A stretch of DNA of 64,000 bases from Rallus limicola (Eukaryota > Chordata > Aves > Gruiformes > Rallidae), in NCBI GenBank assembly GCA_022605955.1, contig JAKCOZ010000018.1, positions 8,316,001 through 8,380,000 of the forward strand. Reading direction: 5' to 3'. The notes below the pieces were generated by a model, which had not been told where the DNA came from, did no database searches, and saw only the letters and a list, made by a program, of their open reading frames with translations. How positions within the stretch are numbered: the stretch's first letter is position 1; every line of letters starts with the position of its first letter. The position numbers and the translations under genes were made by a program. Below are positions 1 through 12,747 of the stretch, in pieces.

Positions 1-1725
1 TTGAGGCTCTTTCGTAACACTCAGCATGCCAGATGTGAGCTATTGGGAGCAGATGGGTGCTGTTCCTAAGAAATAAAGGCAGTAAGATTGATGCTTACAA
101 GGATGCCAGTTGTATTCTGGACACTAATTGGGGCTGGCAGGTATGCTAGAAATGTTAGCTGGCATGGGAAGTTGGTAATCAGATATGTGAGCGGCTGTCT
201 GTGGTGAACAGAGATAGAGGATCAGAGTCTTGCATTCCTGAAAGATGCTTCCAGCCCTGCCGATGGGGAAGGAGCCGTGCAGTGACTGCAGGGTCTGTGG
301 GATCATGTTGGATGCATTGCATTGCATCTTTTGGAAGGATTCTCTCAAAACCATTGGCTGTAAGGAGCCACATTGATGGTTAGAGAACAGAATCTGGCAT
401 GATTTTTTGTGTTTTTTATGGAAACCCCCAAAAGGAAACATTTTTCCCCACTCTGTAATTACGAGCTCATCAACCACGATGGTTGTCATTTCTAGTCTTC
501 CTGTGTCACTGTTTTCTTGCTGCACTCCCAAAACATCCTTACACCCCAACCTGACCCTTTTACACTGTTCCTGCCACTACCAAATCCCTGTGCTTTGCCT
601 GGGCAGGAGCCCCGCTTTGCATCTCATCTTTGTCTTCCTCTGCCTTTCAGCTGCAGCCACCCCCTCCTCAAGTAGAAGCCTTTTCCTGGCTCTTTTCAGT
701 CCTGTCTTACATTCCATCACGGACAGCAAAGCTCACGAGCTGCTTGTGAGCTGTGATGGAGCTGGCTCTCTCACCTTCCCCTTGGAGCAGGCTTTGCCGT
801 TCACACCATGCCCTGCCTTCTAACCACCAAAGCAGTGGATTGTTCTCTGACATGCAGCAGAAAGCCCCTAAAAATCAAATTGCCATTTAGGGTTGCCCTT
901 CTTGGGGACAGGTTACCCTGGGGCTTTTCCCTTTGCACTCAAAAACCTTGTCTCTGGTCCCTGTCCCATATGAAGGCTGTAGGACAGGGTGATACTGTGT
1001 GGCTGCTCCTCAGCACGACCGTGTAATTTTGAGCCAAGGGATGGAGACATGCCGTAGGCTGGAGTAAGTGTGATTGCTGAATGGTTCAGAGACAGAGAAC
1101 TGGAGAATTTTAAGCAATGTTAAAAATGGCTCTGGCTCTCTCCCCGACTCCTTTCTGTATGTGCATCAAGTGTGTTTCCCAGTCATCCCATTTGTCCATA
1201 TGTTTAACAAATCCTCCAGGTTCTTAGCTGGAAACTTTTAGCTTTGACCCACCTGGAGCAATGTCATCTTGGAGAGAGTCCTGCAGCCCTCAGGCCAACA
1301 GCTTTGTGTGTAACACAAAAAAAAAATAGTCTGTTGAAGTGGTGCCTACTAATATGAGAAAACTGGCAAAGGCAGTGGTCTGTGCAAGTCGTCTTGACGT
1401 GGAAGAAGGATTAGCCCTTCTGGAAGGGGTTCTTCACCTGCTGTGCACGTGCGGCTGTGAGGCAAAGATGGGGAGAGGAGAAAAGTCAGTATCTTTCTAA
1501 TTTGCACTGCTTTTAAATAAAACATGGCACTGAAATGGGCTCAGAAGACACTAGCTGGCATGCAGAGGAGAATTGTTCTTATCAGCCTGTTTCAGGCCAC
1601 TGAACTCTTGAAAATTTAAGATGAGCTTTGTGTGTTGCTTCCAGTACTGTGAGCCCTGTGCTTGCCTTCCTCTGCCTGCACTCCCTCCTCCTCCTCTGCT
1701 CTTTAAGCTGGTCTTCTGGCAGGAC

Positions 1726-1787
1726 ATGTTGGACTCTATGCCCCTTCCAGCCCCTACAATTCTGTGAACCCTAGAATTCTGTGATAC
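1726..1787 (+). repeat. CR1 LINE 3'-end remnant
   Basis: A stretch beginning gttggactctatg and continuing through ccccttccagcccc to two ATTCTGTGA-like units (1760-1785) resembles the end of avian CR1 elements: a GTTGGACT-x-GATG block, a CTTCCA block and short ATTCT-type terminal repeats. Only about 60 bp is recognisable, so it is an old or 5'-truncated copy. The assignment rests on remembered consensus features. Confidence 0.55.
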
Positions 1788-2587
1788 ACGGTTCACAAAG
1801 TTGAATTAAGCGTTATCTTAATTCTCCGGATGCAGAAAGCAAGGGGCAGGTGTGCTGAGTAACGTGTCCCAAACAGCACAAGGCTCCTTCAGGTGGGAAT
1901 TCCAGCTGAGGCGCTGCTTGGACTTCACCTCTTTTCTGGGTCAAGCCTGGTCCTGGTTGCCTCTTTGATAACAAAGCCCGAAGACAACTCAGCTGCAGGA
2001 GATGGACGTGTTTTTGTGCCCAGAGATTGTAAACAGGGCTCTTTTGATAGCTATTTCCTAACAGGACTCTTATTTCAACACTTTGGGGATTTCTGTTTTC
2101 TCCAGGGTTTATGGAATTCAGCAAAGTTCTGTGCCGTTGTGTGCGCAATGTACTTTGCGGTTTCACCCCACCACGAAAATAAATCACCAGGATCTCACTC
2201 TCAGACAGCTGGATCATGAAAGACAGGCCCTTGCGTGACCAAGGACAAGAAAAAACCCCACAGCTTCCTACAGCGAGGTTCCTGCTACAAAGCACCAGCA
2301 ACCATTGTTTCTCTGTGCCCAGCCATGAGCTTAAGTGCAGCAGGCAGCAGTACAGCAGAGGTGAACTGCTGTAATCTAACCTGAGAGAGGAAACGCTTTC
2401 CATTAAATGAGGACTACTTCCTTCTCTGTAAAAGAAGCAGACGGTATTTTTCCAGCAGTGCATCAAAGATCTTCATCGTTCTCCTCCTCCCTCCCTCCAC
2501 AAAGAACACATAGAGCCCAATGCACTTCAGCCTAGTTAAATGCTGGCTCCTTAATTTGTCTCTCTCCAAATGTCTCCCATTTATAGC

Positions 2588-2840
2588 TTCCCAGCGTTTG
2601 GCAGCCGGGAGCCAGCGCATTCCCGCGCGTGCTCGCGCCAAGGCAGGTCAGCGCAGTTATAATTGGCTCTAGCTGGCACCCCCACTAGCTGCTGTGCTCG
2701 GTGCCTGGCAGCCGAGCGGGGCTGAGAGCTGCTGAAAGCCGTGCCTGCCTCTGGGAAACAGCAGCACGTCCTCCCTGGGGGTCAGCGCTGGGTGACAGTT
2801 CCCAGGGCCAGTGTACACCTGGGCGAGGGCGGCAGCACCA
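2588..2840. promoter_or_regulatory. CpG-enriched patch, possible alternative promoter or enhancer
   Basis: About 19 CpG dinucleotides occur in roughly 250 bp, densest at 2590-2640, where CGCGCG and CGCGCC occur within 20 bp. The surrounding intron is CpG-poor. A TATAAT-like string lies at about 2658-2663. An intronic CpG patch that has resisted decay can mark an alternative promoter or a methylation-free regulatory element. No open first exon is evident, so this is a candidate only. Confidence 0.3.
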
Positions 2841-5800
2841 GCAACACGCCTCTGGAAACCCTTTTTGATTCTTGTGGCTAAAACCTTTCTCCAGCAGCTG
2901 CTCCTAAGAGCACTGGATGGGTTTTGGTTTGTTGGAAGCTTTTGTTGGCCACTGTTTGCCCTTTCCCATTGCTCCCAGCATGCAGCTCCACAGGGTCTCT
3001 GCACCCTCACCAGGTTTCTGAAGTCCTCCTCTTGTCTCTCCGGTGTGGTTTTGCTTCTTGCTGGTTTGCTGTGAGCACCGGGGGCTCCTGCTTGCCTCCT
3101 GGCTCTCATCTCCCACTGCTCCCATCAGGTGGTTCCTTCACATTCTCAGGCTCATCACCTGCTGTGGTGGCCCCATGGGAAAGGAGGGCTGGCTCCTGAG
3201 CCCGTGCTCTGTTTATTCATCCAGGTTGGCACCCCCATGTCTCCTCCCCTCAGGAAACATCGTAGAGCAGCTGGAGGAGACAGCTTTCCCAGCCTTGGCT
3301 TCCCAGCCCTGGGAGTGGTATATCCCACATGAAGCATCTGTGTGATCTGGAGGGTAACTGGTGCTGAGCAGAACCCATGGAGAGGGGAGGCAGAAAGACA
3401 GGGTGGTTAGAACAGCTTGAGCTACTCATGTGGTTTTATTTGCTAAGGCTTTTGGTAATGTGACATTTGAAAGTTGTCCTGTAATGTGAGGAGAAGGGTT
3501 ACACCCCTCTCTCTGGCTCAGGGGTGAGCTAATGGCCTTCCACTCCCCAGCTATAATGAAAACCCCCTGGAAGTTCCGCTGCCCTGTACCTGGGAGGGCT
3601 GAGCAGGATCCTCAGGAGGACAGGAGCTTGCTGGTAGCCCCTCTCCTGCCCACTGCCCATAGGGTCAGTCCCTGGGGAGATCCCCAGGGCCCCACTGCAG
3701 GTACCTGCCTGGATCCAGTTGTTGCTGTGGAATTTAATGAAGTTTCCATGGGTCTGGGCTGATGCTAAGCCCCAGCATCTGCTCCATGCTCTTAATCAGC
3801 CTCACACAGCTCAGTCTGCTGGTGAAAAGACCTGCAATTTGTATTAGGTGGCAGCAGCCCTGGATCTGAAATGAGACGGCTTCAAGCTCGCTGATAGTGG
3901 CTGGGGAATAGCTGAGGACTGATAGCAGTAAATCAGTGCAAAGGAATCTTCTGGATGGTTAGGAAAGTGTCTGGGACCCGTTTATCTCCCTAAATCTGAT
4001 TACTCTAGAGCTGGCTGTAGCCTGTGCCACATGCATAGTGTGGGCATTGGAGAAGTGGAACCATCTGTGCAGTTTTATGGTCCATGGGAGATGGAAATAA
4101 AAGCTAGGAGAGACAGAGGGAGATGGTGGTTCTGGGCTTGTCCTGTCCTTGCAGAAGGAGGTGATAAAGCTGAAGGGATGATGTGTTTTCCCTGATTTCT
4201 TACTTCTTTTCTGTGCCTTTCATTTGATTACATCAGGCTGTCGCAGGTCTGTCGCGGTACTGTAGATCACTACTCCTACACAGGCTGTTGGCAATGTGTT
4301 CAGTGAAGGATGTCTTGCAGTCTTGGAGTCCCCTTGCAAACTGAGGTGTGGACTTCTGCAACGATCTCTCTGGGGTCCTGGTGGGCCTGGGGGACAAGTG
4401 AACCTTAACCTCCTGCTCTCCCTTCCCAAGCATCCATCTGAGAAGGAATGCTCCTTTCACTCCTTGTTTCCTCTCCTCCCTGAGGCTTGCCTGGCTCCTT
4501 GTTCCCATCCCTGGGATCCAGCACAGACTTTTCCTGGGTATGTGGCAGGCAGGTGCCAGCTACTGCAAGGCTGCTCCCTTTGCTGGACCCAGGGAGACGT
4601 GATGGGGAGAGAAGGGTGGGTGTGCAGGATCTGCCCTTCCTCTGTGATTCATGCCTTCCAGCCAGCAGCAGGGAGGGGGGCCTCATTAACCAGAAAACAG
4701 AGAGGGGAAAACGTGACACGGGGCCAGCGGGTGGATGCTGCCAGGCTCCAGCAGCCATCCTGTCCCTCCGTGGTGCCATGGTGACTCTGTGGTTTTCCTG
4801 CCAGCAGCTGAGGCTTTGCTTCTCCACTGCTGTGGGGGTGTTGCAGTGCTGCTGGATACACTGCACCCCTTCTGCTCATCTTCCCCTCACCTCGTGGCTC
4901 CCATGCATCCCCAGGCTGTGGGCTGCTGTTGTATCCCATGTTTTTTGGTAACTTACATTCTGGTGTTATCTAGGATTGCAGTGTGAGCAGTAACATGTGA
5001 TAAATTGTGTGAAAAATGGTTCCCCGTGTGATCTGGCAGTGTGAGGAGAGCCAGTGTTTTCCCTGTCTGCATTCCACCTCCCTGAGCCTTTCTGCCTTAC
5101 CCATAGGATGCCTCGAGGCCTTTGCAGTGGGGGTGACTCACTGAGCAGTGAATTACAAGTCATGTTTATGGCTGTCTTTACTGGGCAGCGTGGAGATTAG
5201 ATTTTAAAGATCAGGTTTGGGAGGTTTAATTAAGGTTGGTGGGTTTACTGTTTTAAGACTGCCTCTGATAGAAGATTTAGGGGTTTGGGCAAGAAAAAGC
5301 TTTCATTCAAATGCCATTTTGTTGGTAGTGATACCACATTAAATTATCCAAACCAATAGTTTAATAGGCAAGGTGTTGTTGTGCACTTTATGGGAAACTC
5401 CTTGTGCTCCTATTTTCCTCTGCAAGCTCAGCTTGCTGATTGTTTGCCATCAGCTGTGGTCTGGTACTGGACCTTTTTGGAGAGGAAGAAAGTACTTTGT
5501 TGTAGCAGGCTTTGAGAAGTGCCTCTCCTGGTAAGTGTTTTGGGTGCAAAGTGCTGTGGGACCCCTTCGGAGTTGGTCCCCCCTCCCCAAGCTGCAGCAA
5601 ACCAGCTCGTGTCCCTGCAGGCTTGGAGTGGCTCCAGGAGGGTCAGGAATGAGGAAGGGAAGGAGGGTGGGGTGAGACCTCTCTCTGTCTTGTGCTGCAG
5701 GTGAAAAAGTTCTGTTGGTTCAACCGTATTGTGCAACTTGACTCTGGGGTAGATGCACAGCTTGCCCCTGGCACCACAGAGCTGAGCTCTTCAGCCTCTC

Positions 5801-8800
5801 AGAGTCCACTTGCCTTTTCTTTTCCCTTTTTTTTTAGTTTTTTAGTAAAAAATATTGCTGAAAAAGGAAAGAAACATCACTTCTTAGAAAGTTTGAGTTG
5901 TGGGTCTTCATCTCTGCCTGAGGGTATTGCCCCTCCCCAGCCCCAGGGAGCACTGGAGTATGGAAACTGCCAGCATCTCTGGTAGGGACCCAAAATTCTG
6001 GAGTTCTCACCCCATCTCAATCAACAGAAAGTTGTAATCCTGTATTTTTTAACTGTATGCATACATGCTGATGAAATGGCTGCTGAAGAAGGCTTGGTGT
6101 TTGGCCACGCAGAGTGCCAAGCCAAATGGGGAGCTGCACAGCTCTTCCAAATAGTGAGGTTTCCTCGTCCTAAGTTGGGAGGAAGTTAGTGTTTAAATTT
6201 TAGCAAGGAAAGAAAGTCAGTTTTCAGTGTAAAACATTTTCTGGAATTTTTGGCTATTAATTCTTTGGGAAAAAGAAAAGACAAAAAAAGCTTTCCCTTT
6301 GATCAGTCACTTAAAACATTAAAAAACATAACATAATTTTAGAAGTTAGGTTTTCCTGTTCAAATTGAAACACGAGTTGAAATGGATACTCCTCTGCTGA
6401 TCTTTCTTCTTGGCAAATCAGCATTTTTCCAGTTCACTTCCTCTCCCTCCACCCCTCCGCCCACGTCCAGGAAACAAAAAAAAGTCCCATTGGAAATTTC
6501 CCCAGGGAGCTCTGAGCTTTCCAGGGGAGGGGGACAGACACATCACTTCCCACCTGCCAACAGGTGGCTGCTTTAAGCCCCCAAACAGCGCTGGCTTTTT
6601 ATCCATCAGTGAGTTTGGCCCAGAGGCTTTTCAGATTTTTCTCTCTCTGTGTCTCTGCAGTGAGATTATGCTTAGAGAAGAGCTCTGAGATGAGGATCCT
6701 GTCAAGCTTTGTGCTCTTTAGTGGTTACTAACTCTTTAGTTACGCTGGAAAACCTCAGTGTTGTTTGATCTCCTCTTGTCCTGGTTAGGTCCTAGAAAAG
6801 CAGATACAAGGTATATGGTTTGGGTTGACTTCTGTGTGTGTGAAATCTGCTTTCACCTGTTTAAAAGCCCAGAAGGCAGCAGGGCTTTGGGAAGGGGCGA
6901 ATATCCTGGGTTAGGATGGTGTTCTCCTGGACCTGCATTGCATCTTGTTTTATGCAGTCCCAAGGGCTCCCTGTGGGGCTCCCCATGCCCAGCTCCAATG
7001 TGCACCGCTCCTACCACTCTTCCCTGTTAAGGGCATTAACTCTTCCGTAAGCTGTGAGGCCGGTCTCTGTCAGACACCGTGTAACAGCGGCGTTCTGGGC
7101 TTGCAATAAGCAGAGTTTCTTGGCAAGCTCCAGCTTCCTGGCAAGGTCTGAACCCTGGAGTGCTCTGAGCCCTCTCCTGCCATCGTGTGAGTGCTGGCAG
7201 CGGGCGGCTCCCGCAGCGACTCTGGGTACGTACTGTCTGCAGAGGCTTCCTGCCCAGCTTGGGCTTTTGGGTGCCCTTGACCTTGGCATCTTTAAACCTC
7301 ATCCTTCGCAAGGGCAGTGAGCTCCCTGAGGGAGACGTGCTGCTGGTGCAGAATGAAGGGAGGTGGGGATGCTGGTGGGTTCATGCAGGAGCTGGGCTGG
7401 TTAGTGCTGCCCATGGGGTTCTGGGGTTCAACCAGCTTTTTCTCTGCTAGACAGAGTTTTATTCTCAGGTGGGAGGGTGTGGAAAGGAGCATGGTCATGC
7501 TAAGGAGTAAGGTGTATCTGTATCATATGGAGACCCAGGTTTAGGCAGTTAAACCTCAGAGATTGGTAGTATCTTGTTTTCTACCTGTTGTATTTGCACT
7601 GGCTGACATAGAGCTGCTCTTGATGGACACCACCACAAACCCAAGTAGAATGAAGTCCTCTCTTGCATGGAAAGAAAAGTTCACATCAGCCTTTCTGCTG
7701 ACTGTGCTTGCTTGGAAGATGGGGTTTGTGTTTAAGAAAGGAACAGAAGGGAAAATAGACGGTTAGCAAGAAGTCTGATGCAAGAGGAGTGTCATGAGGC
7801 TGGTGTTTCTGACCAGCAGTGCTCTCCCAAGTGATAGCACTACAGCTTTTACAGCTCTGCCTGTAGTTCAGATGCTTCCTCCTTTGTCTCATCATGTTTG
7901 GGCATGCCACAGATCTAAAACATTGCATTAATTTCAGGGAAGGAATGCATACCAGTCTGCTTGTCATCTGCTGGAGTGGAGAAGGTTTTTGGGCAGGAAG
8001 AGGTCAAAGAGGAAAGAGATCATGAGCAGTATGGTGGAGAAGTGAGGGCAAGTCATCCTGAGGTTTTGGAAAGCATGCAGGTTGGAGTGGGGTGGCATGC
8101 AGATAACGTCTCTCCGTGACCCATCACTGAAGCACTTGGTGACCTGGCACTGAAGCACTTGATTGAAGGCTGCCTCCTGGTGTGAAGCACCGTGTCAGAT
8201 GTGCAGCTAGATCTGGTTGGAGCATGTGAGCACAGCCCTCCCCTTGCTGCACCTTGGCTGCTCAGCACGTGGAATGGGGGGAATGTGTCAGTATTTCTCC
8301 ACTGTTGTTTCCATTTCCACAACAGAAACCAAATCTCATAACTTCCCAGTCTTCAGCGGAGACCTCCTTTAAGATGCTAGAGAGAAGGATGTGGGTGAAC
8401 ATGAACCATCTTTGCAGCCTTCCCTATGGCTGCTGCTGCCGCGACAGCTCCAGTGCTGGTTGTGGTAGTGGTTCTGTCATCTTTGCCCCCATAGCTGTGC
8501 CCTGCTCCCATGGTGAGACACCTTCCAGGGGTACTTCCTCATGTGACACAGACACAGCTGTACTGGAGGGATATTCCCATGGACGGGAAGGGAAAGAGGA
8601 AGTGGCACAGACCAGAGTCACCCCCAGGTGTCTACCGTTAAGTCATTTCCCTTGGCTGAGTTGCCGTGGTGAATTATGTATGCTGTACTGGCTGTTGGGT
8701 GATGAAAATGCTCTGCTCCTGGTGCCGCTATGGAGTGCTGCAGCTTCTGGTGCTCATCTGTGTGGTCTGGGACCTGCCTACCCAGCCTTAGGCCATCTAG

Positions 8801-11800
8801 AAGGTGCAATTTTCAGAAATTAAGTGGGAAATATGAAAAGAATGATGACTTTTAGGACTCAGCACCAATGAATCCAATGCAAAAAGTGATATATTTTAAC
8901 CTCTGAAGAAGTAGACAGAAGGATCAGCAGCTCTGTGAGGTGGCTCTGTTAATAGATACTACTCAGTGCTCTTCTCCAAATCTGAGGGGTTTGTTTTTTT
9001 TTTTCCTTTTTTTGAACACTACACTCTCTCCTTACTCTCTCCCAAATATTTTGTCAGGCTTGCAAAAGGTGGGAAAACAAATAGTGCTTTTCAGGAGTTG
9101 TTTTGGCCATCCAAAAATGGGCGATGATCCTGGATCCTACCATCTTGGGGTGTCTCACCTGATGCCTCACTGGAGCTGGGTTTTGGGAAGGGGCAGCTTT
9201 GCCCTCTGATACCTTTCTGGGTGCCTCAGAGTGGGTACCTGGAGCTGCCCATTGCTTTTGAAAGCATTAAAATGCCTTAAAACACATTGGTTTGGTTTCT
9301 TTAATGCTCTTGGAAATGTGCTTTGTGGGTGAGCACAGAACAGACAGAGAAATCTCTGCAGGGAACAGGGCTTGGCTTGACCAGAGACACACATATGTGG
9401 AGATGAGGGTATTTCTGTCTCCTCCCATGATGGTCTCTTTTGCCCATCTGCTCTGAATAGCACTTGGTGTTGGTTGTGATGGTGGTACCTGGGACTAGAA
9501 ACTCACATCCTCTCATCACTGCTACACAAGCATGGTAATCTTTCCACGATTTCTGGGGATTTAAGTTTCAAGACTGGGTGATAAAACAGGTTCCTTATGA
9601 GGTTAATACAAGCTCATAGGGTTTAGACACTTGGGGTCAAGTGCTCTGCTGGGAATCCCAGCAGCCCCAGGAGCATGCGGTGCCCATCGTCGTCTCAACT
9701 GCTTCTTCTGGAGCTGAGCACCGCTGAGACTTCCACTCATAGAGAATCAGTGGGCGCTCTAGCTAGAAACATCTCCTGTCCCTCTTGCATCTCTGCTTTT
9801 GGAGGACCATTGCACTCAGACCATATGTGTGGATGGGAAGCTGTCATATCATCCAAGCCCCATGTGCTGGCAGACCCTGCCAGCTCCCCAGGTTTGGGAC
9901 ATGTGATTTACGGCCCAGCACCCAGGGTACTACAGACCTGCTGGTAGCTTGGTTTTGGGGTTGCCCGGGGCTGGGGGGACAGCATGGGCAGAGGATGTGT
10001 CCTGCCCAGCCCTGCACCCATGGCCTTCTCCATGCCAAGAAGCTATTCATAGGCACCAGTGTCTCCCTCTAATGCTTCCTGTGACTTCATAGGAAGTTTC
10101 TCTCACAGTGGCAGCTGCTGCCAATGTATGTAGTCCTTTCTTTCTCTGACCTTGGTTAATTCTTTTTTGTCTATTGCTGAGCGATGCTTAAAGTTTTCCA
10201 TCAAGTTTTCACAATCCAGCCTCTGTGATGCCATTTCCTAGTGCTGAGGAGGTTGGGATTGCCCCTGGCCCTGTAATGTGTACAATAGGCTCGAATGCCT
10301 CATCCCTTGGACTGGAAAAAACAGGAACCGGGGAGAAGCTGTGGTCATGGAGAAACCACTCAGTTGTGCTGCCCCTCAGCTCCCATTGCTGCCTCTGAAC
10401 ACCCGACTTGCTTTAGCTATTGAACGGGCATTACGTGGTGCTGCACCAGTAGAGTCCTTCCCCAGGTTTGAGCTCCTCAGCTCACTGACACTTGAGTTCT
10501 AAGCTTGCTCTGCGTTGGTCCTTGTGTCTTCTGGGCTGTTGTGGTTTCAGCCCCTATTTCCTCATAGACAATCCATGTGGATGCAGGAAAGGTGCCTCTT
10601 CTGGCATTGCAAAGAGACTCAGCAGCCTCTGAGCTGCTGCCGGATGTCCTTCTCTTTCATAGACTGTGTATGTAGATGTTCCCTGAGCCAGGTGGCTCAG
10701 GGCAAGGGCACAAGGGTGCTCTTTGTTGCAGGAGTGCATTTGCAAAGTGTCTTGTTTCTCTGTGCACAGCCATGTCCCTTGTCACGTCCCGGTGGAGCTG
10801 GGGTGCTGACAGATGACTGATGGTGGGTGGAGCTGTTTACCTTTTCCATTTGGAAATGGAATGCTGACCCTCAGTGGATCAATCTTGGAGGAAGAATCTT
10901 CTTCCCATACTAGGAGACCTGACTCATGCCCTGCTCAGTACGTGGAGGTCAGGGTGAGCAGTGTGTGTGTGAACATCACCATTTGGAGTTCACCACCACA
11001 GTGACAGTGGTGCCCAGCTGCCTGTGGCATTCCCACCCACCAAGCAATGGAGAGTTTGGGAGCTTGAGATGAGAGCAGGCTTGGCTCAGAACCATCTTTT
11101 CCCCATGGCAAGCTGCTGCCTTCTCTCAGTGAGGGGGCTGTTGCTCTCAACAAAGAATCTCCTGTGAGTCTGACACCATGCCCTTAGCCGGACTCTGAAG
11201 CCTTTTGTTGAACTCTTTTTCCTTTTATTCTGTTTTTTACCCCCTTTTCCCTTCAGGGCGGTGTCAAAGCTGACTTCTCTGCTCTGGATAACAGACGTGT
11301 CTGGTGGAGGCATGGGCTAGGTTAGCTCCCGCTTGCTAGACCACGAAGGAGGAATGTGGTTTTAGGCCAAACCCTAGTCACACAGCCAAAGCAAATCCTG
11401 CTGATAAGACAAGCGGGAACTTCTCTCACCCCCAGCCCTGGATTGCAGCTGACAGCCTGGCCCCGACATCAGCTCCTGGTGTGCAAGAGTGGGAGAGTTT
11501 GCTCTCCTTGCCTGGGTGTTTCATCACACCCCAGCCTGTGCTGGTATATCTTGCTGTGGGGTGACATGAGCCACCATCCCTTCCGTAAGCTGGCAGACTT
11601 GCTTTCTCTTCTGCAGCCCAGCTACACTCCACGTGAGCCCTAATGCTAACAGAGAACCTGGGCTTTAGAGCAGCCAGAGGAAAGCAAATCCCACTGGCTG
11701 TGGAGGACTCGCTGCAAGAGTAATCCCGTGCCCTTCTGTCTCATCCTTATCAGGGAATGCATGACCTCTGTTTACCATTTCACCCTGACATTTTTTTCCC

Positions 11801-11844
11801 ACCAGATCAGATATAAATGAAAAATACTTCCCCTCCCATCCCCT

Positions 11845-11856
11845 CCCCCCCCCCCC
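11845..11856. repeat. C12 homopolymer in a pyrimidine-rich stretch
   Basis: Twelve consecutive C follow a C/T-only lead-in (cttcccctcccatcccct, one A). It is a simple low-complexity tract prone to length variation. Confidence 0.9.
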
Positions 11857-12189
11857 TTATATTTTAAAGGGGAAAACTTTTCCACTTTATTGTGGAGAGC
11901 AGAGCAGAAGACACAAAGCAATGCCCCACCTTATTACCTACTGGTACTTGGCTTTTGAGTTACTGTTTTTTGGCAGGGTTCTCAGAGTTTGATTCCAGCT
12001 GGGAAGCGAATAGGGCCTGCTCGCAGGCTGTTTGACCTGGAGCCCTTCTCCTCCAGGAGAGACATCCCTCCGGCATCACCATCTGCATGGTGTATCCCTC
12101 TGGCATTACACCATCAGCTTTTACTTGTGCAAAGCCCTTCCTGAATGCTGGCTTCCTGGGAATACTGCTGAGCACATACATTCCCCTCT

Positions 12190-12330
12190 CCCTAGGATCC
12201 CCTGCAGCACTCTTAATTGATTCAATTAGGACATTATCTTAGAGCTTCCTGTTAATGAAGCAGCTGTCTGCCAACGTGTTAGCTGTTGATACAAAGCTGC
12301 TTTTGAGAGGCTTGCTCTCCCTGGGTGGCC
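12190..12330. promoter_or_regulatory. AT-rich block with homeodomain- and E-box-like motifs (candidate element)
   Basis: The block holds TTAATTGATTCAATTAGG (about 12212-12230), a cagctgtctgcc E-box-like string and gttgatacaaag. Its composition differs from the C/T-rich flanks. This is a candidate conserved non-coding element on appearance alone. Confidence 0.2.
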
Positions 12331-12706
12331 CCACTGGCATTATCTGCCAATCCCGGGCAGCTCAGCAGTGGGGACAGTGTACTCCCATGACGGGTACAGA
12401 CCTTCAGCCATGGCTCTCTCCACAATGACTCAATGCACAGACACTGCTGGGTTCATGAGAAAACCAGCTAATTGATAAGATAAACTGGTGGTGGAGATAA
12501 GTTGATAAAAGTGCCCTGTCCTGGGGTGCTGTTTCTGGAGCACAGCCCCGGGTTGGATATGCTGCTGAGGCATCCACATCCCAGTCCTGGCTTAGGGAGC
12601 CAGGGCCTGGCCATGTGATCACCCAAAGGAATTGATGAAAAGTGTGGTATAACAGCCTCTTGCATTACAAAAGCAGACCAGGACCTTTAAACAGCATCCA
12701 TTCCAG

Positions 12707-12747
12707 TTTTTTCCTTTTTCTTCCCCCCCCCCCCCCCTCCTTTTTTT
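12707..12747. repeat. 41-nt pure pyrimidine tract with C15
   Basis: Every base from 12707 to 12747 is C or T on the + strand: a T-rich start, a run of 15 C at 12723-12737 and a T-run end. It is 3.6 kb from the next exon, so it is not an ordinary polypyrimidine tract of a used acceptor. Confidence 0.9.

Noticed and set aside
1813..2466. 217-codon open frame on the - strand
   Set aside because: No recognisable motif and no supporting gene structure.
2658..2663. TATAAT-like string as a bacterial-type promoter
   Set aside because: The host is a vertebrate, so bacterial promoter logic does not apply.
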